Assembly: GCA_037576195.1 (NCBI GenBank)
Contig: CM075102.1
Location: 48,294,745-48,358,744 of the forward strand
Origin: Phytoseiulus persimilis
Lineage: Eukaryota; Arthropoda; Arachnida; Mesostigmata; Phytoseiidae
Direction of reading: 5' to 3'
DNA length: 64,000 nucleotides
The notes beneath the pieces were generated by a model. It worked only from the letters and a program-made list of their open reading frames with translations. It was not told where the DNA came from and ran no database searches. Both the position numbers and the translations under genes were made by a program. How positions within the stretch are numbered: position 1 is the first letter of the stretch; each line of letters begins with the position of its first letter. Shown piece by piece: positions 47,901-59,602 of this stretch.

Positions 47901-50900
47901 AAATGTTGGACAAAATTTGGAAGCCCGATACTTACTTCTTCAACGGTGAGTGAGCTTGGAATTATATATGGGGAAATTCCTGGATTCGTGGTGAGACCAG
48001 TGTGAAAGATTCAGTGAACGCGGACGACGGTCGTCAATATCTCGGGAACTCGGGAGACCCTCGGCGTGTCTGGAGACTGCGCAGCGAAGCCGTGGATGCT
48101 ACGCACCCGTTCTGTCTTCGCGTTCCTCGGATGCGAGTTATTTGAAGTAATCTGACCGTCGTGATAGATCTCATCTAGAACCTCGGAACGGGGTAGGCCC
48201 GCAGCAACCGGACACCGCTGTCACTGTTCCCGCGAGAAGTTTCGAACGACCGTCGCGCCGCATTTCCCCCCCCCCCCTCTCCAACGCGTTGTATCGATAC
48301 AACTCCTCAAATAACTGCGAGCCGAGGATCCGAATCGGGAATTGGTCATCCATCCCTCGAAAAAACTGGGAGCTCGATGGTTTCTCCGGTCACTGAGAAA
48401 ATATACATTGCGAGCACTTCAGGCCACCGTTTGGACCGTTGTTACCGGTCGGGCAGAAAATCTGTTTCGTCAGCATCGAGTGGGGATTTTCTCTTGTATG
48501 CAACGACTTTCCGCCTAATCCGCTATAATTGTGGGTACCGACAAATCAATGCGTACACATTACAACCCACACAAGCTTCCATCCTCGTAGTCGCTCAGCG
48601 GAGTCTTAGCTCCAGCAGCAAAGATACAGCGCCCAGCGAACAGCAGGATCGAAGATGATTAGTGTTTGCAACGTCAATTCATGCTGTCAGCTGGTGAGAC
48701 TTGAGGCAGTGATCCCGGGGGACCGCGCGTTATCCTTCCCGAGAGGCGGCGGAGCGACGAGGGTGAACTTTGATTCATGAGAAACTTCATCTCGATTGTT
48801 CAGGGAAAGGCTCCTATTTGCACACAATAACACAACCGAACAAGCTGCTCCGAATCAGCGACACGGGCGATGTTCTCTACTCGATGAGGTTAGTGCATTC
48901 GATGTTGTTCTGTCGACAGACGAAGAGGTCTCAGCCTTCCACATAGCTAATTCAACGTATCGCCGTCCTCAGGCTGACGATAAAGGCAAAGTGTCCTATG
49001 AAACTAGAAAGTTTCCCGATGGATCGTCAGTCATGTCCTCTGATGTTCGGGAGCTGTGAGTTTCTCTGAGCCTGAAAACGAGCCCATCGTAGGGAATGTT
49101 GATCTATGCCAGTTCATAAGGAGAAGAGGTATCAGGACCTCAATTTCAGATGCGTATCCTGAGAGACAGATACGTTTCCAATGGGAAGGAGTGAAGTTGG
49201 TCGCTGGAATGGTTCTCTCGCAGTACGACCTCATCGCAACCCCCAGTTACAATATCTCACATAGGATAAATAACGGTAAGGAATGCGAGAGATCTTTCAA
49301 CAGAGTCATCAGAAGTGGGAGAGAATCGGTTCCATATGAACGCAGCGATCGCGGCCTGTGGGTTCGTTGGCAATCATCCTAGCAATGGAGAAGCACCCCG
49401 AGTCAGGGTTGCTCCTCTGTGAACTGGGCGTTCGAGGATGATCGAGGCACGTAATGTCATCTAGTTGACGGCATCCAACTGTTCACAGATTTGCACTCGA
49501 TGCTTGTTGTTTACTTTAACCTCCATCGGCACATGGGTTACTTCCTGATTCAGGTACAGGTTTTCCACCCGTCGCTACAACAATGTTGAACCATCTAAAA
49601 TGGCTGTCAAGTATCAGAAGTTTTGCCCTTCGTCACTCAAACAAACGTTGTACAGAGCTGATGAGTACTTCCAACAGGTCTATGTCCCTTGTGTACTCCT
49701 CGTGGTGCTCTCCTGGGTCTCCTTCTGGATCAATAGGGAGGCAACAGCTGATCGAGTCGGTCTCGGTGAGTCTTTTGTGAATGCTTTGCTCGGGGGCACA
49801 TCCAACGCCCCTCGCACCGGATCGTATCGTGTTGAATCGGACCTCATGTTCTGTGGCTGCACCGAGGCTGTGGTTCGAGGTCGCTGAGGCCTATTAAGAT
49901 CTGTTCTCAGAGATCGAGTCCTTCCCCGTTGGGAAGAGAAGATTGAGACACAAGAGGATTTCCCGATCGGAACCCAGTCTTTGTTTTTGAGCTCCTCTGC
50001 CCTCGAGTTTGTTCACGGCGGCTGCCGACGGACGATTCAACGACGAAAGACATCCGAAGTAAAGGTGTCCCAAGAGCGAACACGATCGGCCTCTTCGTGC
50101 GCTCATTAGGTGCGCGGCCAGCTCAATGGATTAGCGGCGATACAATAAAACTCAATTCAACCGAGCTCGCTCCTTGCTGTTTGTGAGGATCCCCTTCCGT
50201 GGGCTCTGACGCGAATCTAGGGCGCGAGAACCCTCTTCGTCCCGGACCAGAACTCGATTTGGCCTTTATTGTTTTCCAGGTATAACAACGGTTCTGACGC
50301 TGTCGACGTTCGGCTCGGACACTCGGACCGATTTACCCAAAGTCCCGTATCCGACCGCTCTCGATTGGTTCGTCATCATGTGCTTCGCATTCGTCATGCT
50401 CACTCTACTAGAGTACGCAGGCGTTCATTACTTCACCAAAGTAGGATCCGGGGAATACTTTCCCGGACAGGAAGGTGAGGATAGGAGTTCGAGAGTGGGT
50501 CTCCGTCATATCCATGCACGACCTCGGTTCTGGCCGCTTAGGCTTCCCGAAACGTTCTGCGCGGTCTCTCTCTCGGCCTCACCGTTCCAAGATCTGGTGA
50601 AGCGGATACCGACCGGTCCTGCCCTATGAGATCGGAACGGGGTATACCATGGAGAGAATCCGCTCCGTGAGGATCTGGAAGTCCACGTCAGCACGAAAAA
50701 CCCACTTGTTCGAGACGGGGAGTTCTCGCGTTTGACTTCGTTTCTGAAGATTCGTCGTCAGATTTCCGAAAGCGATGAAACTCATGAGTTTGTGGTATCC
50801 TTAGCATCGTGATCCTCTTCATTTCAGATGCTGACCGAGAGGGCGAACAGGATTTCGATCAGGTGGAGGATGACGATAGTGACGAAGACGACTCGCTCAG

Positions 50901-51543
50901 GGAGTGCCGCGAGCGATTCGTGTGGACTGAAGTTTCTTCGCAGGTAAACTTCGGAAGCAATCAGATGCCTTATCACCTCCGTTCCGGCCAAGACTCGGCA
51001 GACTGGACATCCGTTCAATGGTTTCGTTTGAACTATGCACCGGAACAGGGCTCTCCGGGCCGTGGTGCGGTGGATTCCCACAGGGACTTCCTTAATTTTT
51101 CGCTATCTTTGCAGATCGATGGTTGCTCAAAAACGCTCGAGGTGCCCATACGACCGAGATTTAGATGCGGTCCGATGCAGTGCATACCTCCCCCACCGAG
51201 ACCGGCCCGACGGAAAGTTCCGCGCTGTCTTCAGTTCCTGTATTGCTTAGCAGGGAATAAAAGGTTCGCGAAAAGAGTTTGATGTCGATTCCATCCGCGA
51301 TCAGCGGGCATCCTAGTGGGAGCTCAAAAATCAGCCAGGTAGTCTTGGAAGTTCTTTCGTCACAGATACCGAGATGAAATGCGACGAAGTGCCCCTCCCG
51401 GACAAACGGTCAACTCGGTCTCAATCATCGACCGGTGTTCTCGGATTCTCTTCCCCGTCAGTTTCATTTGTCTCAACGTGGTATACTGGGTGGGATATTC
51501 GAGATTCGCACAGGATGGCTGGCAACGCGGACACAGAACCTGA
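44957..51543 (+). CDS. Grd: GRD-like Cys-loop ligand-gated ion channel subunit, complete
   Basis: This is a GABA-receptor-family subunit of the arthropod GRD type, in the neuronal plasma membrane. Twelve exons join in phase to 506 residues: 44957-45021, 47235-47448, 47789-47945, 48804-48888, 48973-49055, 49150-49275, 49489-49553, 49678-49765, 50280-50474, 50828-50943, 51115-51263 and 51366-51543. Exon 1 is a signal peptide ([20 protein letters not shown]). The extracellular domain has [20 protein letters not shown] and the Cys-loop [15 protein letters not shown]. The M1 region is [17 protein letters not shown]2 is [12 protein letters not shown] preceded by DRVGL, and M3 is [20 protein letters not shown] long acidic then Cys/Pro-rich cytoplasmic loop follows, and M4 is [21 protein letters not shown] is distinguished by [10 protein letters not shown] and TALDWF. 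In Drosophila, GRD pairs with LCCH3 in a GABA-gated cation channel. The 2.2 kb first intron could hide another exon, though phase does not require one. The exon-11 donor is GTTCGC. Confidence 0.94.
45022..47234 (+). other. Large first intron of the GRD-like gene
   Basis: This 2.2 kb intron lies between the signal-peptide exon and the N-terminal ligand-domain exon. I saw no exon in phase that must be included. Several frames of 60-127 codons on both strands look random. Confidence 0.55.
47946..48803 (+). other. Intron of the GRD-like gene
   Basis: This 858-base intron lies between the [12 protein letters not shown] exon and the GKGSYLHT exon. It contains a run of ten C residues (about 48267-48276) and nothing that looks coding in the right phase. 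Confidence 0.6.
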
Positions 51544-51663
51544 ATCCCGCTCGCCGTAGGAAGCAACTATTGGAGAAAAATTCACATGCGCCTTGGAAAG
51601 TTGTGGCAATATGAATACGATTGAAGATGCTTGTTCCGATGGGCTTGAATGATGGCATGCGTG

Positions 51664-51669
51664 AATAAA
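51664..51669 (+). terminator. Polyadenylation signal of the GRD-like gene
   Basis: AATAAA lies about 120 bases after the stop codon, the first such hexamer downstream. Confidence 0.5.
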
Positions 51670-53075
51670 TATCGAAGATGAAATATTTTCCCGGCTCCTT
51701 GCACTATAGATGCGCAACCTCCCCCACGTTTCATGACGATATTCTGACCATCGGAGGGGGCTCGTTCAAAAGCAATGGGCAAATGCACCTCCGAGAGAAA
51801 TGCGCCTATCTATATCCGACTTGCGAGGACACGCGCGGTCACATTCCTGGACCAGATCCGAGAAGGCAGCAGCAGGAATGATCTACCTCAATAGTTGTAA
51901 GTGTCTCCTGACAAAGCTAAGGAGTAATCTGATCGGTGTAACATCGCTATCATCATTATGATCAGAACAAAATCCCATTCTCCGTCCCTCGACGATTCAT
52001 CCGGGGTCATCGGGGCACTCTCGCTTATTACACGGAACTTGATGTCGATTTGACGAGAGTCAGCCCGCTTCTCACCCCCGGAAATTCGTTGCCCGATGTC
52101 CATTTCCAAGTCATTCGGCAAGTTTTCCCGAGGGCTTGACGGCCGAAAAATGCCCAATCATTTGGTATTCCAGGATTTATTTTCGGATTATTTATAGCCG
52201 CCCGTCGGTGTCGAGCTACGTAGACGTATTCTCAAGCGGACGATGACAGAGGGGATCATCGAACCGTATCAAAAGGAGTTCGCTCGAGCGCTCCTCTCTT
52301 CGACGCACAACTCACCATCAGACTTCCACAATTCCCGAACTCGCCATGAGAGGGCTCGACCGGCTTTGTGGCGATCGAAACCGGGCCGCCACCTTCGAGA
52401 GACCAACTGTTGGCTACGATCCTTCGCCTCCTCGGACAGTTGTGATCGATCTCGACCATCCGGTAACTTCATGATGGACGCCGTCGGGAATTCGACATCG
52501 GATTCAAACAGCTCTCACGGCATATGGGGAACATCATGGAGATCCATTGTTTTTACGGCCAGGAATTCGGCCTAGATATTCCATGTCAATCGCCTGTCCA
52601 GGAGGATTTTCCCAGGGAGAAGCGAAGCCTCGCGTTCAGAGGAATATGTTCATGGGCTTCCCATGACATCCCCAGACTTTCGAACGACAATTTCTCCAAT
52701 TCATCCACGGCTGCCTTCCATCCAAATATTATTATCCGGGGTGGACCGATGGCGAAACACATGCTTGTCAGGAGACTAATCTGGAAGATCAAAGCCAAGA
52801 AGCTGCATGCATAATTTGCTCCTTTCCAATCACACCCTTTCAGTGAAATGAACGCAAGGAGGTATCATGACTATGGCTTGAGAGTTTATGAACGTTTTCG
52901 GAATCGTTCCATCGATTGCATGGAATCAATCCATTGCAACGACGGGGTGATTTCAAAAAAATGCACACATCTTCGGGCCTCACTCATGAGCCAGGAGAAC
53001 TGCAGAATAGGTTGAGATCCATCGAGTGCCAGGAATGCCACAGCCGTTGTCTAGGCCACTGGAAATCTCTGATTA
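51670..53075. other. Intergenic
   Basis: I see no supported gene. A minus frame at 52586-52798 has a hydrophobic start (MALIFQISLLTSMCFAIG, with a TTG where the ATG should be) followed by a charged part. It could be an exon of a small secreted protein entered at a CTTCCAG acceptor, but I could not complete it. Confidence 0.4.
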
Positions 53076-53487
53076 TTTGGTGGATGCAAAAGTTCTGGGC
53101 CCCTAATTTCAATCGCTCATAACTCCGCTCCCAGGTGGCGCAGAAAGATAATAAAATATACGAAATGTGCGGAATTCAGTCGGCTTACAGATGGAATCAA
53201 CCGTGACATAAAAAGCACCGTGCTAACAGGATCGATTCTAAGGGTCGAAATTCGAAAAATCGCGATTTTGCGGTTCCGGCGAAACGAAGATTATGACGCC
53301 CTGTTTTCTCTTCGAAATCATGGAGCTGGTCAAAAAAATAGGCGGTTTCAAAAAAAAATTGGGCATTTTGACTGCGGCAAAGCAGAGTTATCGGCTTCCG
53401 AAGATTCAATATTTTTGTGTTTTTTTGATGACCCTTTTTCCGCCAGTTGAACGGTCCCATTGATGGGATACGCTGGAAGTTCGTGAA
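53076..53487. repeat. Left long terminal inverted repeat of the mariner element
   Basis: This arm pairs imperfectly with 53933-54347. The inner limit is approximate, at the shared ATGGGATACGCTGGAA block and a little beyond. Confidence 0.8.
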
Positions 53488-53932
53488 AGTTTCAAAAACT
53501 CCAGCCATCACCTCGGGATGGCCAACCGAGATCAACTGATCCGGAGCGCAATGCTCTACGAGTTCCTCAAGGGGAATTCAGCGGCCGAGACGAAGCAATT
53601 GAAACATGTGTTCCGTGAAGCCACTTCGTCTCTTTCCACAGTGAAGAGGTGGTTCGCCAAGATCCAAGACAGCAACCACACCTGAACGATGAGCAACGAT
53701 CAGGCCGACCTGTAGAGCTGAGTGACGACGACTTGGTTGCCTTCCTCAACGAGAATCCGTCGATAACAACCGGCGAGTATATACCCGATGAATGTGTCGC
53801 AGTGAAATGACTCTTCCGTCGCAGGAGAAGACGAAAATGATTCCGACAATCCGACTCTGATTCTAAGGTCTCTTCTTGCGAGCCGACGAATGATGGGAAG
53901 CGTTGAGAGGACGTTTCCAAGAGGCTTCCAAG

Positions 53933-54347
53933 AGTTTCCAGCGTATCCCATCCATGAGACGTTCAATTGGCGGAAAAAATGTCACCAAAGAATCACGAAA
54001 AAATCGAATCTTTGGGAGCCGCTATCTCCGCTTTGCCGTGGCCAAAATGCTCAATTTTGTTTTTGAAACCGCTCATTTTTCGACGAACTTCATGTTTCTG
54101 GAGAGAAGACAGGGGGTCGTAATCTTAGTTTCGCCGGAACCGCGAAATCGCGATTTTTCGAATTTCGACCCTTCCAGTAAAATCGATGCTGTGAGCAGGG
54201 TGCTTTTTGAAATATGTCGCGGTTGATTCCATCTGAAAGCCGACTGAATCCCGCTCATTTCGTATATTTCAATATCTTTCTGCGCCTCCTGGGAGCGGAG
54301 TTATGAGCGATTGAAATTAGGGGCCCAGAGCTTTTGCATCCACCCAA
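53933..54347. repeat. Right long terminal inverted repeat of the mariner element
   Basis: This is the reverse complement of the left arm with scattered substitutions and small indels. For example, this arm has an extra ATATTTC near the GCGACATATTTC position. Confidence 0.8.
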
Positions 54348-54820
54348 TACTTTTGGGATCCTCTTCCTGTGTCAGAGAAACGGCCTGTAGCTGCGCGCTC
54401 CAGAAACAAAACCATCCTGTGAAAATACGAGAACATCCGCGTCGGATAACGTCTGGAGATCGAGAAGCCCCGTTTGAAGCACCTCTGGTCTGACGTGGAT
54501 GGTCTTGGAATTCAGTGAGGTGTTCGCTCGGAATATCCCAGCCAAGAGCATGATTGGAAGGTTTTTGTTGAAAAAAATTATTGATTTCGAACTACAACGT
54601 ATTCCACAGCTCAACGGATTCAATCTGCTCTAGTCTAATCGAGGATTTCCTCTACTCCCACGTTAACGATTCCGAAAGACATGTCTTTCCAGGCTCACGA
54701 AAGGGATAAGCGAATCTTTGGGGATTTGCTCTCTAGTCCGCCTAGGGCGTATCGGACAGACAAGAAATCTCATTTCGAGGAAGCTGGAACTCGGCCGCTG
54801 CCGTGCGTTGCGAAGCTGTT
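54348..54820. other. Short spacer and probable promoter of the leucine-rich-repeat gene
   Basis: The stretch lies between the mariner end and the ATG at 54821. There is no coding signal. It must hold the 5' UTR of the downstream gene. Confidence 0.5.
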
Positions 54821-56352
54821 ATGTCGGTGAGTATCGATCCGTATCGGGTGACAGACAGTGTAGTGCGCTTGCGTTCCTCAATCGCCTCCAGTTGACGCGC
54901 GGTGCTACCGCGTTATCGGGAGGAAACAGTTCACCGCTATTGAATTCAACCATTGCAGCTCACCCTCATCTTACTGATTGCCCTCTATGAGGTGTTCGAT
55001 GCGGAATCCAGGTGTCCCAGGGATGAGTATCTCATCCCGTTCGGCTGCCGCTGCCGGTCCGAAGGCAGGGTGCAGTGCACCGACGTGCAAGACCCGAAGA
55101 AGTTCGAAATGATTATGGCTGCCTGCAATGGGTACGAACTGCTGGTAAGTCGAGGTTCAATGGAGCAGCCACGGGAGCTCTGCGACTAATTATCAGCGGT
55201 GACTCTCGTCTGCCGATACGTGAAACAGAGATCGTTCTCTTCATCTCCTCAGGAATTCACTCTGGTGAACGCCAAACTCGACTGGCTACCCCCCTCAACA
55301 TTCGGATCCATCAACACTCTGGAGTTCGTGCTCAGCAACAGTGTCCTTCAGTCGTTTACGAGGCCGGTCGCTGGGAATCGACTTTTCGAAAATTCTGGCA
55401 TCGAAAACCTCATCATTGATGATACAGATATCCATGACGGCGACCTCAGCCAGATAGGGTGCGTACCTTGATTCCCCATTGTCGGCATGCAGCCCACACG
55501 GTTGGTTGCTTGAAAAGGAAGGAAACGATTTGTTCTCTTTCAAACGTCGTGACAACATTCCAGAGATTTGGATGACTTGAAACAACTCGTCATAAGGAAT
55601 TATCCCAACACAGTATTTTTGGAGAATTTGATAAATCAGATCCGCAACAAAGAGGTGAAGCAGTTGATGCTCGAAAATCTCCCTCATTTGATCTGGAGAG
55701 GAGATGAAATTTCACCTCTGAACAATTTGAGAACCCTTTCGCTGTCCGGCCTGGGCTTGAAGGAGATCAGAAGAGAGGATCTGCCGAACATCGTGGAGCA
55801 CATAGAAAACCTTTGGCTGAGGTGAGTACGTTTTCCCCGGCGTGCCAGCAGCACTTTCTCGTCGCAGAATACAGGATGTGGAAAAGGCTGTACATATCAA
55901 TGTCTTCCTCTTCGATCCAGAGATAATAACCTGGAGTACCTGCCCGATGATTTGCTGGACGGAATGAGGAATCTGAGAATGCTGGATCTGTCATCGAACA
56001 AGTTCCAAACTCTCCACCCTGAGACGTTTCAATCGTTCAATCAGTTCATCGTGCTGCACGGTAAAGTTGATCGATGGTTCACCTCTATGTGACACACCTA
56101 AAGGAGAGGTGGCTCTCAAACTTATCGACGGATGGAAATCGGGAGGATTCCACGACAATCATGATACTAATGTCTACATCCATCGCTCACTCAGGAAATC
56201 CTTTCATATGCGACTGGCGTCTCGATTGGCTCCGAGAACGATTGCTCAGTGAATCATTGAAAATCATGACGCCGCAACCGATCAAATGCGAGGATGGCTC
56301 GAACCTGATCAATGGGAGGAACGGGCTCGCGGACTCTGATGATTTGAACTGA
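54821..56352 (+). CDS. Secreted leucine-rich-repeat protein, oplophorus-luciferin non-catalytic-subunit-like
   Basis: Six exons join exactly in phase to 317 residues: 54821-54826, 54959-55144, 55253-55458, 55564-55821, 55921-56060 and 56195-56352. The first exon contributes only ATG TCG before the donor GTGAGT. The signal peptide continues in exon 2 (LTLILLIALYEVFDAES). Next is a Cys-rich cap (RCPRDEYLIPFGCRCRSEGRVQC), then irregular repeats and canonical ones such as LRTLSLSGLGLKEIR and LRMLDLSSNKFQTLHPETF. The C-terminal cap GNPFICDWRLDWLRERL ends with a CEDG cysteine (LRRCT type). There is no transmembrane segment or GPI signal, so it is predicted to be secreted. Arthropod genomes have many such proteins named after the shrimp luciferase 35-kDa subunit; a luciferase role is not implied. 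AATAAA follows at 56460. Confidence 0.9.
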
Positions 56353-56459
56353 TCCAGTCGAGCCAGCCTACCATTAAACAGTGATTCAACACCCGAGGGG
56401 AGTCGCACAAGACGATCATTCATCTCTCTTGATTTCATTTCTCACCAGAAGGGCCTTCT

Positions 56460-56465
56460 AATAAA
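56460..56465 (+). terminator. Polyadenylation signal of the leucine-rich-repeat gene
   Basis: AATAAA lies 108 bases after the stop codon. Confidence 0.55.
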
Positions 56466-59400
56466 CCACAGGACCTCTCAACGTAGCTGACAGACTCAAT
56501 TGGTACCGATAGATCACAGCATTGTATTTTTTTGTGAACGGGTGGGCAAGGCCATCCGGAGAGGTGCGCAGGGATCGGTCAATAATGAGAGCGAACGTGA
56601 CCCCGGTCTTCCCGCCAAATGCCATCTGAAGTGGGAACTACTTGATCCCGAACGCTTGCCTCCCATAAAATGAGAGCGTGCCGAGATCGATGACTAGGAT
56701 GAATGCGACTGATTTCCGTCGGGAATCTCGTAGGACCGGGCGGAAAATGTGTCCCTGTCTGACGCGTTGGAAGTACTCGCTGGAATATCGTCCTAAAATT
56801 CACTCCCCCATGTTGGGACCTCCAATGAAGCCACCCAATACTATAGCAGAGCAGCGTGGGAAGGAGTAACCCGATGACAAATGAAGGACGACGAACAGTT
56901 GTAGAGCGTCTCGTGCAATCTCAGCATTTGCCCGATGACAGCTTTTCCGGCATCACAAGGTAGTGGGCGGACTCCTCCCGGATTTCCCTCAAAAAAGCTG
57001 GCGGTGGGTTGCCTCTACGTTCCTAGATATTCGAGAAATCCGGTCCCCGGGTGGTGCTACAACTGTAGACTGGGAGAAAAGCTCATCAACAGAGCTCTCG
57101 ATGTCCCGGACATGTCTTGCTCAGGTCCTTTGTGCCGGTTCCGGGCCTTAAACAGAAAATGTCCGGTTCAGAGATGTCCCAAATCTTGGTCTAGAGCAAT
57201 AACGTTCCAATGCAGTCTCCTAAGGAAATTACTCGCATCTGTCAATTCCACAGGCACCAGCAGATTTCTCATCGTGCCGAATTTCAAGCACATATTTCCA
57301 AGCCACGGTAGTGGTCGCGGTCCATGGCTCACGGCTAGGCTTTGCTAATCAACGCATCTCTAAATAATCGTGGTGAGGGTTAACCGATGACCGTAAATCC
57401 GTAACTGCAACACCGGTTAACCGCGAGATTAGTACCGTAATCCGTGGTTATAACCGCGGTTATATGGGGAAACGCCCGGAAACGTGATTCCGAACAGATC
57501 CTACACCGAAACGATCGTTTTAACGCCTGATCATATTCAAACGCGTCTCGCCGGAGACGATGGAGAAATACTACATCCTACAACACTCGATATCCTTCCC
57601 AGACGGAAGTTTCCACATGAGAGAAAACTTTGGATGATTTCCAGGAAGCTTCTCTTCTTTCATCAGAAAGGAGGGTCTATAATTCACGGATACAAGGAGA
57701 TCTCAAAACACATCTCATAAGAACTCGTTTGTTGCATATAGACCTTGATCAAACGGGGCTGGGAACATTGGTTGAACTTCTCAAGTCACGAAATCTTTGA
57801 CACATTATCCTGATGCCAAGGAGATCATCTTGTATCGTGGAGCCTCCCGTCCGATGAATGTAGTCAGAGATTCCGGTTGCAACTCCTCGCGATCCGCTGA
57901 GGAAGTGTTGCACTTTCTGAAATGTGGCATTGGCGCCGATTTCTGCACGGTTCCATGAGCGGAGAGTGCGCGAAGGCTTGCTTCTTTGCTGGGTTGGGAT
58001 GACTCACGTAAATTCGACGTTCTGATTTTCTCTCATTGGGAATCTTCGAGGTCCTCTCTCGAGCTGCTTCCAGTTTCCTCCGACTCCCAGTTACTGCTCC
58101 CGGCTTAGATATCATCGACGCAGTCTTTGAAAAGGGCGTATGTTCTCGGTTCCGACCCGTGCATGAGAGATCCCCGTTTTCTGGCAGGAATTCATCACGA
58201 TTCTTCCATCGATGCCGTCCAACGCGGGTGCAACCCACACAATAGCTACTTCCGCTGTGCTCTGTTCCTTAATCCTACCAGATGCGCAAAGCTCTGGAAG
58301 ATTGAGCCTTCCGCCTCCAATGCTGGCTCATCGAGTCCTTGAACGGCTTGCTCATGGGGACATGGAGAGGCTGCGCCTGATGTGTGATAGCTCCAGGAAT
58401 AATTGCTGGCCGGGACCGGCTTTCGGAAGCATGTAAGAACTTCGTTTAACGGGAGTCATCACACAAGATGTCACAGCTCCAGAAGCAGTTCATTTCTCGT
58501 CGGGAGCAGGGAGGTCAAGGATCAGGAAAGCCGAAATAATGGACAATTATTCCATCAGACTGACCAGTTGGCTCCGCAGACTGCGGCAAGCGGCCTGCTC
58601 TGATCAGATTCCATTTGTACGGGGTGGATACTCTGAGCTGCAAAATTTTGGCGGCCGCCTCGATCTTGATCGTCCCTTGGTTGAAATCGATGGGATGGAT
58701 TTTCTTCGACGGCAACTCTTTGGAAGACGCATCTTTTTCCCGATTTCAAAAATCGGATCAGAGTCACGTTTCCTCTCGTTCAAGGGTCCTCGAAACGCTT
58801 GTCGGGAAATCGTCAATTCTGAACCAATTCAGGAAAATGGGGGAGCGAAGTGATTCCAAGGGAACCCACATACAAAACGCTCGGTGGAGCGCAAGAATCG
58901 GTAATTCCCTAACCCCTAAATGCAACCCCGCAGACCCCCTCAGGAAAGCTGAATCCGGAACTCAGCAACTGACGAAAGTTTTTTTCTATTTCGAGCCCTA
59001 ACGGTGGAGGATAATCGAAGCACCTGATGAGAATGGTCAACCATTCGCCTCGATGGCTTTCTTCGATTTGGTGGAGAACATTGATTTATCCTCATTTCTT
59101 CGTGCTCTTATTTTTCCTAGCCGTTGTGGACCCCACAGTTGTCGGCGTGTTCACGGGCGAGGACATGAGATCAGAGAAGGGTTATCTCGATGTTGAAACA
59201 GAAGTTATCCTATGAACCCGGTAACTATTTCAAATGCCAGCTCTGCTCAGAATAAGACAATACTGACATCAGTCAACTTCCGGACTATGACTGCCCTGAG
59301 GAAATCGGGGAAACATCGCACGGGAGGGGATTTGAGTGCTGAATCAAGAGGATTTGTAGGTGGGCTCGAGAGGAATATTTTCGTTCCTTATTTTTCGGAA

Positions 59401-59602
59401 CCGGTTGAGAACTCACGATCCCAGTTCTTCCGGGGACCCATGACCAAGAGGGAGCTCAACTTCGACGGGCTCTGGGCCGTCGAACCGTGAACCTGATCCG
59501 ATTCTCAAACTCAAGGAGCCATCAATTGGAGAGAAACTCATCCCGATACGGATCACAGCTGACCGAGGGACGGCAGAAGAATACGGAGGTGGTAAAAATC
59601 AG
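56466..59602. other. Intergenic
   Basis: I see no supported gene in 3.1 kb. The stretch contains a patch of AACCG/CGGTT motifs at 57375-57465 with a 14-base perfect palindrome (ATAACCGCGGTTAT, 57450-57463). A plus frame at 59027-59215 has one hydrophobic segment (FFVLLFFLAVVDPTVVGVF) but no other support. Confidence 0.45.
57375..57465. repeat. Patch of inverted AACCG/CGGTT motifs
   Basis: Within 90 bases there are several GGTTAACC, CGGTTAACCG and ATAACCGCGGTTAT palindromes or near-palindromes and repeats of CCGTAA. This could be the remnant of a hairpin-forming MITE or simple-sequence drift. No longer terminal repeats were found. Confidence 0.45.

Larger units (their letters stand above)
53076..54347 (+). 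mobile_element. Mariner-type transposon with very long inverted repeats, inactivated
   Basis: The element is 1,272 bases long and flanked by TA dinucleotides (53074-53075 and 54348-54349). The outer ends TTTGGTGGATGCAAAAG and TTGGGTGGATGCAAAAG are inverted. Similarity between the arms continues inward for about 410 bases each (53076 to about 53487, and 54347 to about 53933). The arms share GGGCCCCTAATTTCAATCGC, ATGGGATACGCTGGAA and many other blocks. The core at 53546-53810 encodes only the N-terminal helix-turn-helix region of a mariner transposase: MLYEFLKGNSAAETKQ, STVKRWFAKI and SGRPVELSDDDL. A stop and a frameshift separate these parts. No DDD/E catalytic region is present. This is established Tc1/mariner anatomy apart from the repeat length: typical mariners have terminal repeats of about 30 bases. 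Confidence 0.85.

Noticed and set aside
57375..57465. Replication origin or telomere-like repeat
   Set aside because: The AACCG/CGGTT palindromes are short and irregular with no array, so I list them only as a repeat patch.
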